Source of the DNA: Rhizobium sp. P32RR-XVIII | GTDB lineage: Bacteria; Pseudomonadota; Alphaproteobacteria; Rhizobiales; Rhizobiaceae | Direction of reading: 5' to 3' | Length of the DNA stretch: 64,000 nucleotides | Assembly: GCF_012641395.1 (NCBI RefSeq) | Contig: NZ_JABAIH010000001.1 | Location: forward strand, 744,001 to 808,000 | Shown: positions 47,365-56,710 of the stretch, one piece after another | Position numbering within the stretch: the stretch's first letter is position 1 | How the letters are laid out: the number at the start of each line of letters is the position of its first letter | Notes under the pieces: generated by a model | Seen by the model: only the letters and a program-made list of their open reading frames with translations | Database searches by the model: none | Told to the model about the DNA's origin: nothing | Position numbers and translations under genes: made by a program

Positions 47365-49089
47365 ATGAGTGCCGGCTTCGAAAAGGCGGACGCATCATCC
47401 ATAAGCGATGAAATGCTGCCTGAAACTGACCTGCAGCCTGCGCTCTTTGAAGCCATTGCGGATGGCCTCTCGGCCGCTCTCATCATCTACGACAAGAACG
47501 ACCAGATCATTTTCGCGAGCCGGCAGGTGCTGGATTTCTTCCCGATCTCGCCAGTCGTGCTGAAGCCCGGGACCCGGCTTCGGGATTTTCTCGGTGCGGT
47601 CTACGACACTGGCCTTCACCAGCAATATGCAGCTAAGCAACCGGGCGGTTCGCTTGGCCGCGAGGATTGGCTTTCCCAGAGGATTGCCTCCCACTGGCGC
47701 GAGCGGTTCGAGATGATCGAGCGCCACGGCATCGACCGCTGGGTCCGGCTGGTCAAGCGCCGTCTGCCGAGCGGCTACTGCGTTTCCGTCATCTCGAATA
47801 TTTCCGAGGAGAGGAAACGCGAGGAGCAGTGGCGCTCCGACCTCGAACGCGTGCAACTCACCGAGGATATCCTCGACAACCTGCCATTCCCGCTCTTCGT
47901 CAAGGACCGCAATCTCACTTACGTCGCCGCCAACATCGCCTTCTGCGAGAAATATCAGACGACCGTCGACCAGGTGCTGGGCCACAAGAGCAGTGATCTC
48001 TTCTCCCCCGAAGTCGCTCAGCGCTTCGAAGAGAGCGACCGGCATGTTCTGGAAACGGGCGAGATGTCCGTCGTGCGTCAGCGGCAGATCTCGCGCGATG
48101 GTTCGGAGCGCGACATCGTCAGCCGCAAGCACCGCATCGGCAAGCCGGGGCGCTATTTCCTTGTCTCCACAATGCAGGATCTGCCGCGCGAGGGCGCCGA
48201 TCTCGACGAGTTCGACCGGGCAACTGCAATCACGACGTCGAGCCATCACTCCTATCGCCGGGCCTACGTGCCGCTTAACGGCGATACCGAGCACCGGGAG
48301 CCGGCCGCGATGGAGACGATCGTTCCGGAAAACTTTTCCGGCCGCAAGATCCTGGTCGTCACCGGCGACATCGCCGCCGAAGCGGGCGCGATCCGCACGC
48401 TTGCGAAATACGGCTTTGAAGCATGCGCGGTCAGGGGCGAGGATGAGGAGGAGCGGTTCCTCGAGATGGCCACCTCTGCCGGCCTTACGCTGGATCTTGT
48501 GATCATCGACAATCAAATGGGCATGCGCTGCCTGGAGCTCGCCGGGCACTATGGCATTCCGGTTCTGGTCATGGATGGCTTCCAGCTTGCCAACGAATTG
48601 ACGTTCCAGATCGCCCGGCATTTCAACCGCAACAAGCAGACGCCCACAACCGAAGGCGAAGCCGACTGGGAGATCACGACGTCCTCGGAGGCGGACTTTC
48701 TCCAGGTGCTCGTGGCGGAAGACAACGACATCAACCAGATCGTCTTTTCCCAAATCCTCGAGGGACTGGGCTATCGCTATATGATCGCGGCCAGCGGCGA
48801 CGATGCGGTGCGGCTCTGGACGGAGCACAAGCCGCAGATCGTGTTGATGGACATTTCGCTGCCGGGACTGAATGGTTTCGAGGCGGCGCGCATGATCCGC
48901 GAGATGGAAGAAGACCAGCCGCAACATACGCCGATCATCGGTGTGTTGACCCAGGCATTCGAGCGAGATCGCGCCGAATGCACGAAGGCGGGAATGGATG
49001 ACGTCATCATGAAGCCCGTCAGTCCGGACATGCTGGAAACGATCTTCCAGAAGTATCTTGCCGCCGAGCCGCTCCGGGCACGCATTTAG
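47365..49089 (+). CDS. PAS-domain protein with C-terminal receiver domain
   Basis: A 574-residue signalling protein. It has an N-terminal PAS-like domain (about 20-135, ALFEAIADGLSAALIIYDKN) and a second PAS region (about 160-260, LPFPLFVKDRNLTYVAANIA). An atypical central segment follows (ILVVTGDIAAEAGAIRT), then a complete receiver domain at about 445-574 (VLVAEDNDINQIVFSQIL, phospho-acceptor Asp in IVLMDISLPGLNG, Lys in DVIMKPVSP). There is no histidine kinase module. An in-frame GTG at 47350 is an alternative start. It precedes an EAL protein, suggesting a two-gene c-di-GMP pathway. Confidence 0.85.
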   Translation: MSAGFEKADASSISDEMLPETDLQPALFEAIADGLSAALIIYDKNDQIIFASRQVLDFFPISPVVLKPGTRLRDFLGAVYDTGLHQQYAAKQPGGSLGREDWLSQRIASHWRERFEMIERHGIDRWVRLVKRRLPSGYCVSVISNISEERKREEQWRSDLERVQLTEDILDNLPFPLFVKDRNLTYVAANIAFCEKYQTTVDQVLGHKSSDLFSPEVAQRFEESDRHVLETGEMSVVRQRQISRDGSERDIVSRKHRIGKPGRYFLVSTMQDLPREGADLDEFDRATAITTSSHHSYRRAYVPLNGDTEHREPAAMETIVPENFSGRKILVVTGDIAAEAGAIRTLAKYGFEACAVRGEDEEERFLEMATSAGLTLDLVIIDNQMGMRCLELAGHYGIPVLVMDGFQLANELTFQIARHFNRNKQTPTTEGEADWEITTSSEADFLQVLVAEDNDINQIVFSQILEGLGYRYMIAASGDDAVRLWTEHKPQIVLMDISLPGLNGFEAARMIREMEEDQPQHTPIIGVLTQAFERDRAECTKAGMDDVIMKPVSPDMLETIFQKYLAAEPLRARI

Positions 49090-49850
49090 TAGGTCCTGAC
49101 CCCAAGCGATACCATTGGCTGCCTACACGCGAATGCGCTGAGGGCGCCGCGTACTATCGGTTTGTTAAGACTTGCCCGCCATTCTTCCGAGTGCGAATGA
49201 CGACCCGGTTCTGGTCATGGATGGCTTCCAGCTTGCCAACGAATTGACGTTCCAGATCGCCCGGCATTTCAACCGCAACAAGCAGACGCCCACAACCGAA
49301 GGCGAAGCCGACTGGGAGATCACGACGTCCTCGGAGGCGGACTTTCTCCAGGTGCTCGTGGCGGAAGACAACGACATCAACCAGATCGTCTTTTCCCAAA
49401 TCCTCGAGGGACTGGGCTATCGCTATATGATCGCGGCCAGCGGCGACGATGCGGTGCGGCTCTGGACGGAGCACAAGCCGCAGATCGTGTTGATGGACAT
49501 TTCGCTGCCGGGACTGAATGGTTTCGAGGCGGCGCGCATGATCCGCGAGATGGAAGAAGACCAGCCGCAACATACGCCGATCATCGGTGTGTTGACCCAG
49601 GCATTCGAGCGAGATCGCGCCGAATGCACGAAGGCGGGAATGGATGACGTCATCATGAAGCCCGTCAGTCCGGACATGCTGGAAACGATCTTCCAGAAGT
49701 ATCTTGCCGCCGAGCCGCTCCGGGCACGCATTTAGTAGGTCCTGACCCCAAGCGATACCATTGGCTGCCTACACGCGAATGCGCTGAGGGCGCCGCGTAC
49801 TATCGGTTTGTTAAGACTTGCCCGCCATTCTTCCGAGTGCGAATGACGAC
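48559..49850 (+). repeat. Exact tandem duplication, 2 x 646 bp
   Basis: Copy 1 is 48559-49204 and copy 2 is 49205-49850; by direct comparison I see no difference between them. The unit contains the last 177 codons of the PAS/receiver gene, including the whole receiver domain, plus 115 bp of downstream sequence. Flanking bases differ immediately outside the unit. Confidence 0.97.
49217..49735 (+). CDS. Orphan receiver domain created by the duplication
   Basis: The second copy of the duplicated unit has an open frame of 172 residues from an ATG at 49217 (MDGFQLANEL) to a stop equivalent to that of the parent gene. It contains an entire receiver domain identical to residues 403-574 of the parent. 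No clear ribosome binding site precedes the ATG; a TTG at 49172 would extend it through the junction. It could be a free-standing response regulator or simply a remnant. Confidence 0.5.
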   Translation: MDGFQLANELTFQIARHFNRNKQTPTTEGEADWEITTSSEADFLQVLVAEDNDINQIVFSQILEGLGYRYMIAASGDDAVRLWTEHKPQIVLMDISLPGLNGFEAARMIREMEEDQPQHTPIIGVLTQAFERDRAECTKAGMDDVIMKPVSPDMLETIFQKYLAAEPLRARI

Positions 49851-49865
49851 AGCTTAGGTTGAACG

Positions 49866-51227
49866 ATGAAGCCGGCGGATATACCCTTCCTGCCTGTGAG
49901 CCAGAACGAGCTTCAGGCTATGGCATATACCGATCCGCTTACCGGCCTCGGTAACCGCCATCGCATGCGCGACAGGGTCCGCCAGATTTCCACGGAGCGC
50001 GCGAGCGATCCGGCTCCTTTCACCATCGGTATTGCTAACCTCGATTCCTTCAAGCCGATCAACGATCTCTTCGGTTCCGCCGCCGGCGACGAGATTCTTT
50101 GCCAGGTTGCCCTTCGTCTGAAGGCATGCATTCCGGATGGCGCCCTGGTTACCCGCCATGATGGCGACGAATTTGCCTTCGTGCTGCCGCTGATCTTCGA
50201 GCGCGCAAGCGCCGAGAAGTTCGGGCAGATGATCCGCGAAGTGCTGTCGGCGCCCTACGATCTCGGCGATCGCAACGTCCGCCTTTCCGCCTCCTTCGGG
50301 TTTGCCATCTATCCGTTTGCCGGCGAGGAATTCGACGAACTTTTGAAAAGCGCTGAAACCGCTCTCTATCGCTCCAAGCGCCGTGGACGCAGCCAGATCA
50401 CCGTCTATTCGCGCGAGATCGCACAGGAGATGAAGCGCGCCACGCAGCTGGAGCAGGCGCTTCGAAACGCCATCATTTCGGACGCCATCGATGTGCATTT
50501 TCAGCCGATCGTCTCGCTGTCGAACAACCAGGTGATTGGCTTTGAGGCCCTGGCGCGCTGGAACGATCCGGACCTCGGCTTCGTTTCGCCGGGTGTCTTC
50601 GTACCGCTTGCCGAGGAGCGCGGTTTCATCGACGCACTGTCGGAAACCTTGCTTAGAAAGGCAGCCGAGGCGGCGCTCTCATGGCCGCGCGAGCTGTTCT
50701 TGTCCTTCAATCTTTCCTCCGCGCAGCTGATGGACCCGGGCACGAGCAGCAACGTGCTCTCCATCCTCGGCCGCGTCGGCTTTGACCCGCACAGGCTGGA
50801 ACTCGAAATCACTGAAACCGCCGTCATGAGTTCCGCCGATACGGCCCACCGCATCCTTTCCGACCTGCGCCAGGCGGGCGTGCGCATCTCGCTCGACGAT
50901 TTCGGGACCGGCCAATCCAGTCTCGGCCGCCTGCGTGATTTCATCTTCGACAAGGTGAAGATCGACCGTGCCTTCGTCTCGCGCATCAATTCCGACCGTG
51001 CCTCCGAGCACATCGTCAAGGCGATCCTGACGATGTGCGAAGGTCTCGATCTCGAAGTCGTCGCCGAAGGCATCGAGGACTATTCGGAAGCCGCGAAGCT
51101 GCGGTCGCTGGGATGCGGCATGGGACAGGGCTACCACTTCGGCAAGCCTGCCGACGGCATTGCGACGTTGCGCTTCCTCCACGAGAACTATTACGACACA
51201 GCCGCGATCGATCGTCTGCCGGCCTGA
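49866..51227 (+). CDS. GGDEF/EAL-domain protein, probable c-di-GMP phosphodiesterase
   Basis: A 453-residue protein with no membrane segment. The GGDEF domain (about 18-175) has the active site altered to HDGDEF, so cyclase activity is doubtful. The EAL domain (about 195-445) keeps FEALAR, EITETAVM, DDFGTGQSSL, KIDRAF and AEGIED, the residues for metal binding and catalysis, so phosphodiesterase activity is likely. It starts 16 bp after the duplicated unit and follows the PAS/receiver gene on the same strand. Confidence 0.9.
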   Translation: MKPADIPFLPVSQNELQAMAYTDPLTGLGNRHRMRDRVRQISTERASDPAPFTIGIANLDSFKPINDLFGSAAGDEILCQVALRLKACIPDGALVTRHDGDEFAFVLPLIFERASAEKFGQMIREVLSAPYDLGDRNVRLSASFGFAIYPFAGEEFDELLKSAETALYRSKRRGRSQITVYSREIAQEMKRATQLEQALRNAIISDAIDVHFQPIVSLSNNQVIGFEALARWNDPDLGFVSPGVFVPLAEERGFIDALSETLLRKAAEAALSWPRELFLSFNLSSAQLMDPGTSSNVLSILGRVGFDPHRLELEITETAVMSSADTAHRILSDLRQAGVRISLDDFGTGQSSLGRLRDFIFDKVKIDRAFVSRINSDRASEHIVKAILTMCEGLDLEVVAEGIEDYSEAAKLRSLGCGMGQGYHFGKPADGIATLRFLHENYYDTAAIDRLPA

Positions 51228-51353
51228 GTTTGAGGCAGGCCGCATCGAGGCTAGTCCGCGCCGCCGTTAGGTATCGCAATTCCTCCAGCACTGCGTCATG
51301 ATCGCCCTGGCGGAAGATTCATGCCGCGTGCCGGCGCGGAAAAGCGAGTGTCG

Positions 51354-53399
51354 ATGACGTCATCCAAAGATCCTCTCCTGCAACCCTTCCAGCTCAAGCA
51401 TCTGACGCTGAAGAACCGCATCATGTCCACCGCGCACGAGCCGGCCTATTCCGAAAACGGCATGCCGACGGACCGCTACCGGCTTTATCATCGCGAAAAG
51501 GCGAAGGGCGGCATCGCACTGACGATGACCGCCGGCTCGGCCGTCGTCTCGGCGGATTCGCCGCCCGCCTTCGGTAACCTGCATGCCTACCGCGACGAGA
51601 TCGTGCCGTGGCTAAGAAAGCTCACGGACGACTGTCACGAATATGGCGCGGCGGTGATGATCCAGCTTACCCATCTCGGCCGCCGCACCGGCTGGAACCG
51701 GGGCGATTGGCTGCCGGTGCTGGCGCCGTCTCCTATCCGCGAGCCCGCCCACCGCGCGTTTCCGAAGGAAGCGGAGGAATGGGACATCGAGCGCATCGTC
51801 GCCGACTATGTATCGGCTTCTGAGCGCATGCAGGCTGCGGGACTGGATGGCATCGAATTCGAAGCCTATGGGCACCTGATGGACGGTTTCTGGTCGCCTG
51901 CGACCAACCATAGGGAAGACCAATTCGGCGGATCGTTGGAAAATCGCATGCGCTTCTCGCTGATGGTCACCGAGGCGGTCAGAAAGGCTATGGGGCCGGA
52001 CTTCATCGTCGGCATCCGCATGGCTGCGGACGAGGACTGGGAGAAAGGCTTTTCGCGCGAAGAAGGTATCGAAATCGCCAAGCGCCTCGTGGCTTCCGGC
52101 ACGGTCGATTTCCTGAACATCATTCGGGGCCATATCGACCACGACGCGGCGCTGAACAACGTCATCCCGATCCAGGGAATGCCCGCGTCGCCGCATCTGG
52201 ATTTCGCAGGCGAGGTGAGGGCGGCGACGCACTTTCCCGTCTTCCATGCTGCGCGAATAGCGGACGTTGCGACCGCAAGGCATGCGATTGCCGAGGGCAA
52301 GCTCGATATGGTGGGCATGACGCGTGCCCACATTGCCGATCCGCATATCGCCAGAAAGGTAATGGCCGGAGAGGAGGCCCGCATCCGCCCGTGTGTCGGC
52401 GCCACCTACTGCCTGGACCGCATCTACGAAGGCGGGGAGGCGCTCTGCATTCACAATGCCGCCACCGGTCGCGAGGCCGAAATGCCACACGAAATCGAGA
52501 AGGCGGACGTCCGGCGAAAGGCCGTCGTCGTCGGCGCGGGACCGGCGGGCCTCGAAGCGGCAAGGGTGCTCGCCGAACGCGGCCATCATGTTGACGTCCT
52601 GGAGGCGACAGGCAAGGCAGGTGGTCAGATCAACCTGCTGACCCGCAATCCGCGCCGCAAGGAGATGGTCGGGATTGTCGATTGGCGGCTCGCCGAACTT
52701 GAGCGCCTGGGTGTCGCAATCCACTATGACGTCTATGCCGGCGCCGAGGAAGTGCTCGCATTTCAGCCCGATCTGGTGGTCGTGGCAACGGGCGGTATCG
52801 CGCAGTCGCCGGAACTCGATGCGGGAGATGATCTGGTCACCTCGTCCTGGGATATCCTAGCGGGGGCAGTCAAGCCGGAGGGCTCCGTCCTGCTCTTTGA
52901 CGACAACGGCGGCCATCCGGGGATGTCGGCGGCCGAGGTGATCGCCAACAGCGGCGCGGAACTGGAACTCGTGTCGCCCGAGCGTTTTTTCGCTCCCGAA
53001 ATGGGAGGCATGAACCATGTGCTCTATGCCAAGGTTTTCGCCGAGCGGGATGTCCGCGTGACGATCAATACCCGGCTGATGGCTGTCCGCCGCGAAGGAA
53101 ACGGCCTCGTCGCCGTGCTGGGTTCAGATTATGCGGGGGACGTCGTTCGGGAGCGTCACGTCGCACAAGTCGTCGTCGAGCATGGCACCGTTCCGAATGC
53201 CGATCTCTATCTGGAACTCAAGCCGCAGTCGCGGAACTTCGGTGCCGTCGACTATGCCGCTCTCATCGGGCGTAGGTATCCGCTTGCGGTGAAAAACCCT
53301 GATGCACAGTTCGATCTCATCAGGATCGGCGACGCGGTCTCAAGCCGCAACATTCATGCGGCGATTTACGACGCATTGCGTTTCTGTACTCTCTTATAA
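51354..53399 (+). CDS. NADH:flavin oxidoreductase, DgcA/StcD-like N-demethylase candidate
   Basis: A 681-residue member of the trimethylamine dehydrogenase/2,4-dienoyl-CoA reductase family. The FMN-binding TIM barrel (1-350) is followed by an iron-sulfur segment and an FAD/NAD-binding half (VVVGAGPAGLEAARVLAE). In TMADH and dienoyl-CoA reductase the Fe-S ligands are CxxCxx(x)C...C; here the segment reads PCVGATYCLDRIY...ALC, so one Cys is replaced by Ala. This sequence pattern resembles dimethylglycine (DgcA) and N-methylproline (StcD) demethylases of Pseudomonas and rhizobia as I recall them, so an N-methyl amino acid demethylase is the best guess. The start at 51354 is typical; an ATG 33 bp upstream is in frame. 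Confidence 0.85.
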   Translation: MTSSKDPLLQPFQLKHLTLKNRIMSTAHEPAYSENGMPTDRYRLYHREKAKGGIALTMTAGSAVVSADSPPAFGNLHAYRDEIVPWLRKLTDDCHEYGAAVMIQLTHLGRRTGWNRGDWLPVLAPSPIREPAHRAFPKEAEEWDIERIVADYVSASERMQAAGLDGIEFEAYGHLMDGFWSPATNHREDQFGGSLENRMRFSLMVTEAVRKAMGPDFIVGIRMAADEDWEKGFSREEGIEIAKRLVASGTVDFLNIIRGHIDHDAALNNVIPIQGMPASPHLDFAGEVRAATHFPVFHAARIADVATARHAIAEGKLDMVGMTRAHIADPHIARKVMAGEEARIRPCVGATYCLDRIYEGGEALCIHNAATGREAEMPHEIEKADVRRKAVVVGAGPAGLEAARVLAERGHHVDVLEATGKAGGQINLLTRNPRRKEMVGIVDWRLAELERLGVAIHYDVYAGAEEVLAFQPDLVVVATGGIAQSPELDAGDDLVTSSWDILAGAVKPEGSVLLFDDNGGHPGMSAAEVIANSGAELELVSPERFFAPEMGGMNHVLYAKVFAERDVRVTINTRLMAVRREGNGLVAVLGSDYAGDVVRERHVAQVVVEHGTVPNADLYLELKPQSRNFGAVDYAALIGRRYPLAVKNPDAQFDLIRIGDAVSSRNIHAAIYDALRFCTLL

Positions 53400-53403
53400 G
53401 AAA

Positions 53404-53425
53404 GCGGCGCCCTTTCGGACGCCGC
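53404..53425. terminator. Hairpin between convergent genes
   Basis: GCGGCG-CCCTTTCGGA-CGCCGC, a 6-bp GC stem just after the oxidoreductase stop and before the end of the PRC-barrel gene on the other strand. Confidence 0.55.
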
Positions 53426-53449
53426 CTACGCTCTACTTAAAGCGCGAAA

Positions 53450-54049
53450 CTAGTTCTTGGTCGAACCGGTTGCCGTTGTGTCTGTGCCCGTTGTTGCCGG
53501 AGGCTTTTCGGCTGCCTGCATCTGCAGCGTCTTGAATTCCGGAGCGGCCTTCAGCGAGTCGGCAGTTTCCGTGGTCGTCAGTTTCATACTGCCGTCCTGC
53601 GGGTTCTGGGCAGCGGTGATCTTTTCCATCGGCACGGCGACGTCCTTCTCGCCGATACCGAGGAAGCCGCCGACGCCGATCACAGCAGCCACCAGGCCGC
53701 CATCCTTCTTCATGATCAGGTCGTCGACCTCACCAATGCTCTTATTCTCCGCGTTATAGACCGACTGGCCAATATAGGTGTTGGCGCTGATCTGGTCCGC
53801 TCCCTGTTCCGTCAAATAGCCGCCGCCAGCCTGGGCCGTATCGGCTGACGGAGCCGGAGCCGGAGCCTTGGCTGCGTCATTCATTGGCGCGGTGGCGTCC
53901 GGCATTTTCGGTGCAGCCGGTTCGGCCGGAGCCGTCTGCGTAGCACCCGGCGCGGCAGGAGCCGGCTGGGTCTGCGAGAATGCCGCCGGTGCGAAGGCCG
54001 TGGCAAACAGGGCGCCAGCGGCCACGGTCGTCAGAAGTTTGCGTGTCAT
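53450..54049 (-). CDS. Secreted PRC-barrel protein
   Basis: A 199-residue protein with a Sec signal peptide (MTRKLLTTVAAGALFATAFA). A long Ala/Pro linker (about 27-75) is followed by a PRC-barrel domain (about 85-165, YIGQSVYNAENKSIGEVDDL, VAAVIGVGGFLGIGEKDVAV). The tail is Thr/Ala-rich. Such proteins are common in Rhizobiaceae; function unknown, likely periplasmic. Confidence 0.88.
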   Translation of the reverse strand: MTRKLLTTVAAGALFATAFAPAAFSQTQPAPAAPGATQTAPAEPAAPKMPDATAPMNDAAKAPAPAPSADTAQAGGGYLTEQGADQISANTYIGQSVYNAENKSIGEVDDLIMKKDGGLVAAVIGVGGFLGIGEKDVAVPMEKITAAQNPQDGSMKLTTTETADSLKAAPEFKTLQMQAAEKPPATTGTDTTATGSTKN

Positions 54050-54259
54050 TTCGAACCTACCTTTTTGTTCCTTCGAGTGGTCTTAAGCGCGGCCGCCCGT
54101 TGGCGTTTTCCGTGCCGGTTCGAAAGGACAATGACTGGGTAGGCTATTGGTTCCGCTGATAAATGCGGAAAAATTTCACCATTTAGGTGGAACTTTTAGC
54201 GACATGCGTGTGATTTTGGCCGATGCAACGCAGCCTCGGCGCGCTCTCTTCCGGGCGTG

Positions 54260-55147
54260 TCAGAGCACATAGATCGGGTCGAAAACACCCTTCACCGTCA
54301 CTCCGAGCTCCAACAGAGCGCCAGCCTGCGGCTGCGACGACCGTGCGGACTCGTCGAGCCCTTCCCAGGCGGTCGTTACTGCCAAGCGATCCGCATTGAC
54401 GCCGATGAAGGCGGGGCAGGACGGTTGTGCGGCGGGCACCGTGTAACGGGCGATGCGTAGGCCGTCGGTACTGTACCGGTCGACGACGCCCGCTCCCCAG
54501 CGCGCGTTCCAGATGTAGCCGTCGGCGTCGCAGACGGAGCCGTCGAGGCCGCCTGGGTCCTCCATGCTGTCCACCATGACGATCGGCTCGCCTGCCGGAA
54601 GTCCTGTCTGCGGGTCGACCATGACGCGCATGAGGCGGCTGATGCGCGTATCCGTGTAGTAGCCGATCGTACCGTCCGGTGAAAAACAGATCGAATTCGG
54701 GATACTGATGCCGCTGAAGATCTTGGTCACCTTGCCGCCGGCGACGTGATAGATCGAGCCTGCCTGGTTCTCCGCGCGCTTGCTCATCGTGCCGATCCAC
54801 AGTGCGCCGGAGGGATGCGTGCGACCGTCGTTCGAGCGGTTCTCCGGTTTGTCGTTTTCGAGAGCTGCATAGAAGGTCAGGTTGCCGCTGTTCTTGTCGC
54901 GGACGAAAAGTCCTTCCTCGGTCGCCAGCAGCTGGCGATTGGCATCGATGCGCGCCAGCACGCTCGCCATCATCGGCAGGGAATGCATCTTCTTCTCCCC
55001 GGTGCCGAGGTTCAGTTCGTGCAGTTCTCTGCCGAGGATATTGAACCACCAGACGGTATCAGTGCCGGGGTCGTAGGTCGGGCCTTCACCAAGTACCGAA
55101 TTGGTGTTGCAAAGAACTTTGCCCTGAAATTCATACATTTCCGTCAT
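54260..55147 (-). CDS. SMP-30/gluconolactonase-family lactonase
   Basis: A 295-residue six-bladed propeller of the SMP-30 family. Candidate metal ligands lie in LGEGPTYD, RSNDGRTHPSG, IPNSICFSPDG and DADGYIWNARWG, as in gluconolactonase/senescence marker proteins. It would open an aldonolactone, such as galactonolactone, to the acid. It is the last gene of the SDR-dgoK-dgoA-SMP-30 operon, two bases after dgoA. Confidence 0.9.
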   Translation of the reverse strand: MTEMYEFQGKVLCNTNSVLGEGPTYDPGTDTVWWFNILGRELHELNLGTGEKKMHSLPMMASVLARIDANRQLLATEEGLFVRDKNSGNLTFYAALENDKPENRSNDGRTHPSGALWIGTMSKRAENQAGSIYHVAGGKVTKIFSGISIPNSICFSPDGTIGYYTDTRISRLMRVMVDPQTGLPAGEPIVMVDSMEDPGGLDGSVCDADGYIWNARWGAGVVDRYSTDGLRIARYTVPAAQPSCPAFIGVNADRLAVTTAWEGLDESARSSQPQAGALLELGVTVKGVFDPIYVL

Positions 55148-55149
55148 GC

Positions 55150-55782
55150 CTACGCTCCTACGGCTGCGTCATAGGCGTAAATGGTGGCCTCGGCGCGCTC
55201 GGCAACCTCCGCAGCCGTCATTCCCGGCTTGTAGATGCTGGTGCCGAGGCCGAAGGCGAGGATGCCTGCCTTCGTGTAGTCGCCGAAATTCTTGTCGGAA
55301 ACGCCGCCGACTGCTGCGATCACCAGATCCGGCGGCAGAATGGCGCGGATGGCGGTGATCCCCGAGGGGCCGAGTACGCTGGCCGGAAAGAATTTCAGGC
55401 CGGTCGCCCCGGCGCGGGCGGCGGCGAGAGCCTCGGTCGGTGTAAAGACGCCGGGCATCGTGACCATCCCATAGCCGCGCGCGCGGATGATGACGTCGGG
55501 CTCGACATTCGGAGTGACGAGCAGCTTCCCGCCGGCGCTCTCAAGGCTGTCGACAGCCTCGACTGTCAGCACGGTGCCCGCACCGATCAGGCATTCCGGC
55601 GGCGCCATTTTGGCGGCGATCTCGATGGACTTGAAGGCCTCGGGCGAATTCAGCGGGATTTCGATCGCAGTCAGGCCGTTTTCGATCAGCGCGCCGACGA
55701 CACCCTGCGTTTCTTCCGGCTTGATGCCGCGCAGAATGGCAATGAGCGGGCGCTTCATGGAGGGGAAGGGGATGCGGTTCAT
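55150..55782 (-). CDS. dgoA: 2-dehydro-3-deoxy-6-phosphogalactonate aldolase
   Basis: A 210-residue KDPG/KDPGal-type class I aldolase that splits the phosphorylated keto-deoxy sugar into pyruvate and glyceraldehyde 3-phosphate. Motifs: AILRGIKPEE, the catalytic Glu in IEIPLNSP, GAGTVL, and the Schiff-base Lys in TGLKFFPA. The ILRGI start and pairing with dgoK favour the galactonate branch over KDPG. The start at 55782 follows GAGGAAATTTCC. It is 10 bp after dgoK. Confidence 0.92.
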   Translation of the reverse strand: MNRIPFPSMKRPLIAILRGIKPEETQGVVGALIENGLTAIEIPLNSPEAFKSIEIAAKMAPPECLIGAGTVLTVEAVDSLESAGGKLLVTPNVEPDVIIRARGYGMVTMPGVFTPTEALAAARAGATGLKFFPASVLGPSGITAIRAILPPDLVIAAVGGVSDKNFGDYTKAGILAFGLGTSIYKPGMTAAEVAERAEATIYAYDAAVGA

Positions 55783-55792
55783 GGAAATTTCC

Positions 55793-56710
55793 TCAGTTCG
55801 ACCAGATGGCTTCGGCAGCGGCCGAGAGCCCGCGGCGCACGGCTGTGTCTGCATCGATGCTAGTATATTTTAAGGACAGGGATTTGAACGCCGTTTCATA
55901 GAGGCTCTGCAGCCGGCCCGAGGCGACGAGCGTCACAGGCGTGTCAGTCGGAACATCGGACAGCGCGCCCGCGATTTCCAGGCCGATCAGCGTGCCGGAA
56001 ATCTTTGCTTGCGCTCCGGTTGCCGTCAGCCCGTGAAGAAGCTGGCCGGAGCGGGCGGTGAAGAAAAGGTTCGTCGCCATCGCGGGCTGACGGAATGCCG
56101 TCGAGACCGCCGCTTTGAATGCGGAATTGTCGGCGCGAGCATCATCGGCGCCCGCAACGGCATGCGACAGGATCGTATGCTTGCTGATCGCGTCGAAGAG
56201 TTCGCCGGTCATGAAGGTCGAAAACCCGATCACATCCCCGTCCTGGACGTGAACCCATTTCGAATGCGTTCCGGGCATGCAGACGGCCTGCATGCCCCTA
56301 CCGCCGGGGCCAAGAGCGCCGAGCAATTGCGTTTCCTCGCCGCGGATCACGTCGGGCGCTGCCTTGTCGCGTTGTGCAAGACCCGGGAGGATGCGCACAT
56401 CTCGGCTTTGGCCCGGAACGGACACCGCGCCGGTGAGGATCGAGGAAAGCGAGGCCGGCACATCGATATAGCCCGCTTCAACCCAGCCCTGCTTGGCACC
56501 GACCATGCCGCAGGCGATGACCGGTACGCTCTCCGGCACCGAGAGCGCTGCAAGATGAGCGTTGAGAACATCGGCAAAACCGGTCTTGGCCGCCGTCATC
56601 ATGCCTTCGCCGCTGCGGCGCTCGCCAAGAATGTTACCGTCTGCGCCGATCAGCCAGAGCCGGAAACTGCTCGTACCCCAATCCACCGCGACATAAGCGG
56701 GATTCGCCAT
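55793..56710 (-). CDS. dgoK: 2-dehydro-3-deoxygalactonokinase
   Basis: A 305-residue kinase of the DgoK family that phosphorylates 2-dehydro-3-deoxygalactonate. The N-terminus has AVDWGTSSFRLWL (phosphate-1 motif) and the middle has MPGTHSKWVHV, both typical of the family. It shares one base with the SDR stop (TGATG), so it is translationally coupled. Confidence 0.94.
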   Translation of the reverse strand: MANPAYVAVDWGTSSFRLWLIGADGNILGERRSGEGMMTAAKTGFADVLNAHLAALSVPESVPVIACGMVGAKQGWVEAGYIDVPASLSSILTGAVSVPGQSRDVRILPGLAQRDKAAPDVIRGEETQLLGALGPGGRGMQAVCMPGTHSKWVHVQDGDVIGFSTFMTGELFDAISKHTILSHAVAGADDARADNSAFKAAVSTAFRQPAMATNLFFTARSGQLLHGLTATGAQAKISGTLIGLEIAGALSDVPTDTPVTLVASGRLQSLYETAFKSLSLKYTSIDADTAVRRGLSAAAEAIWSN

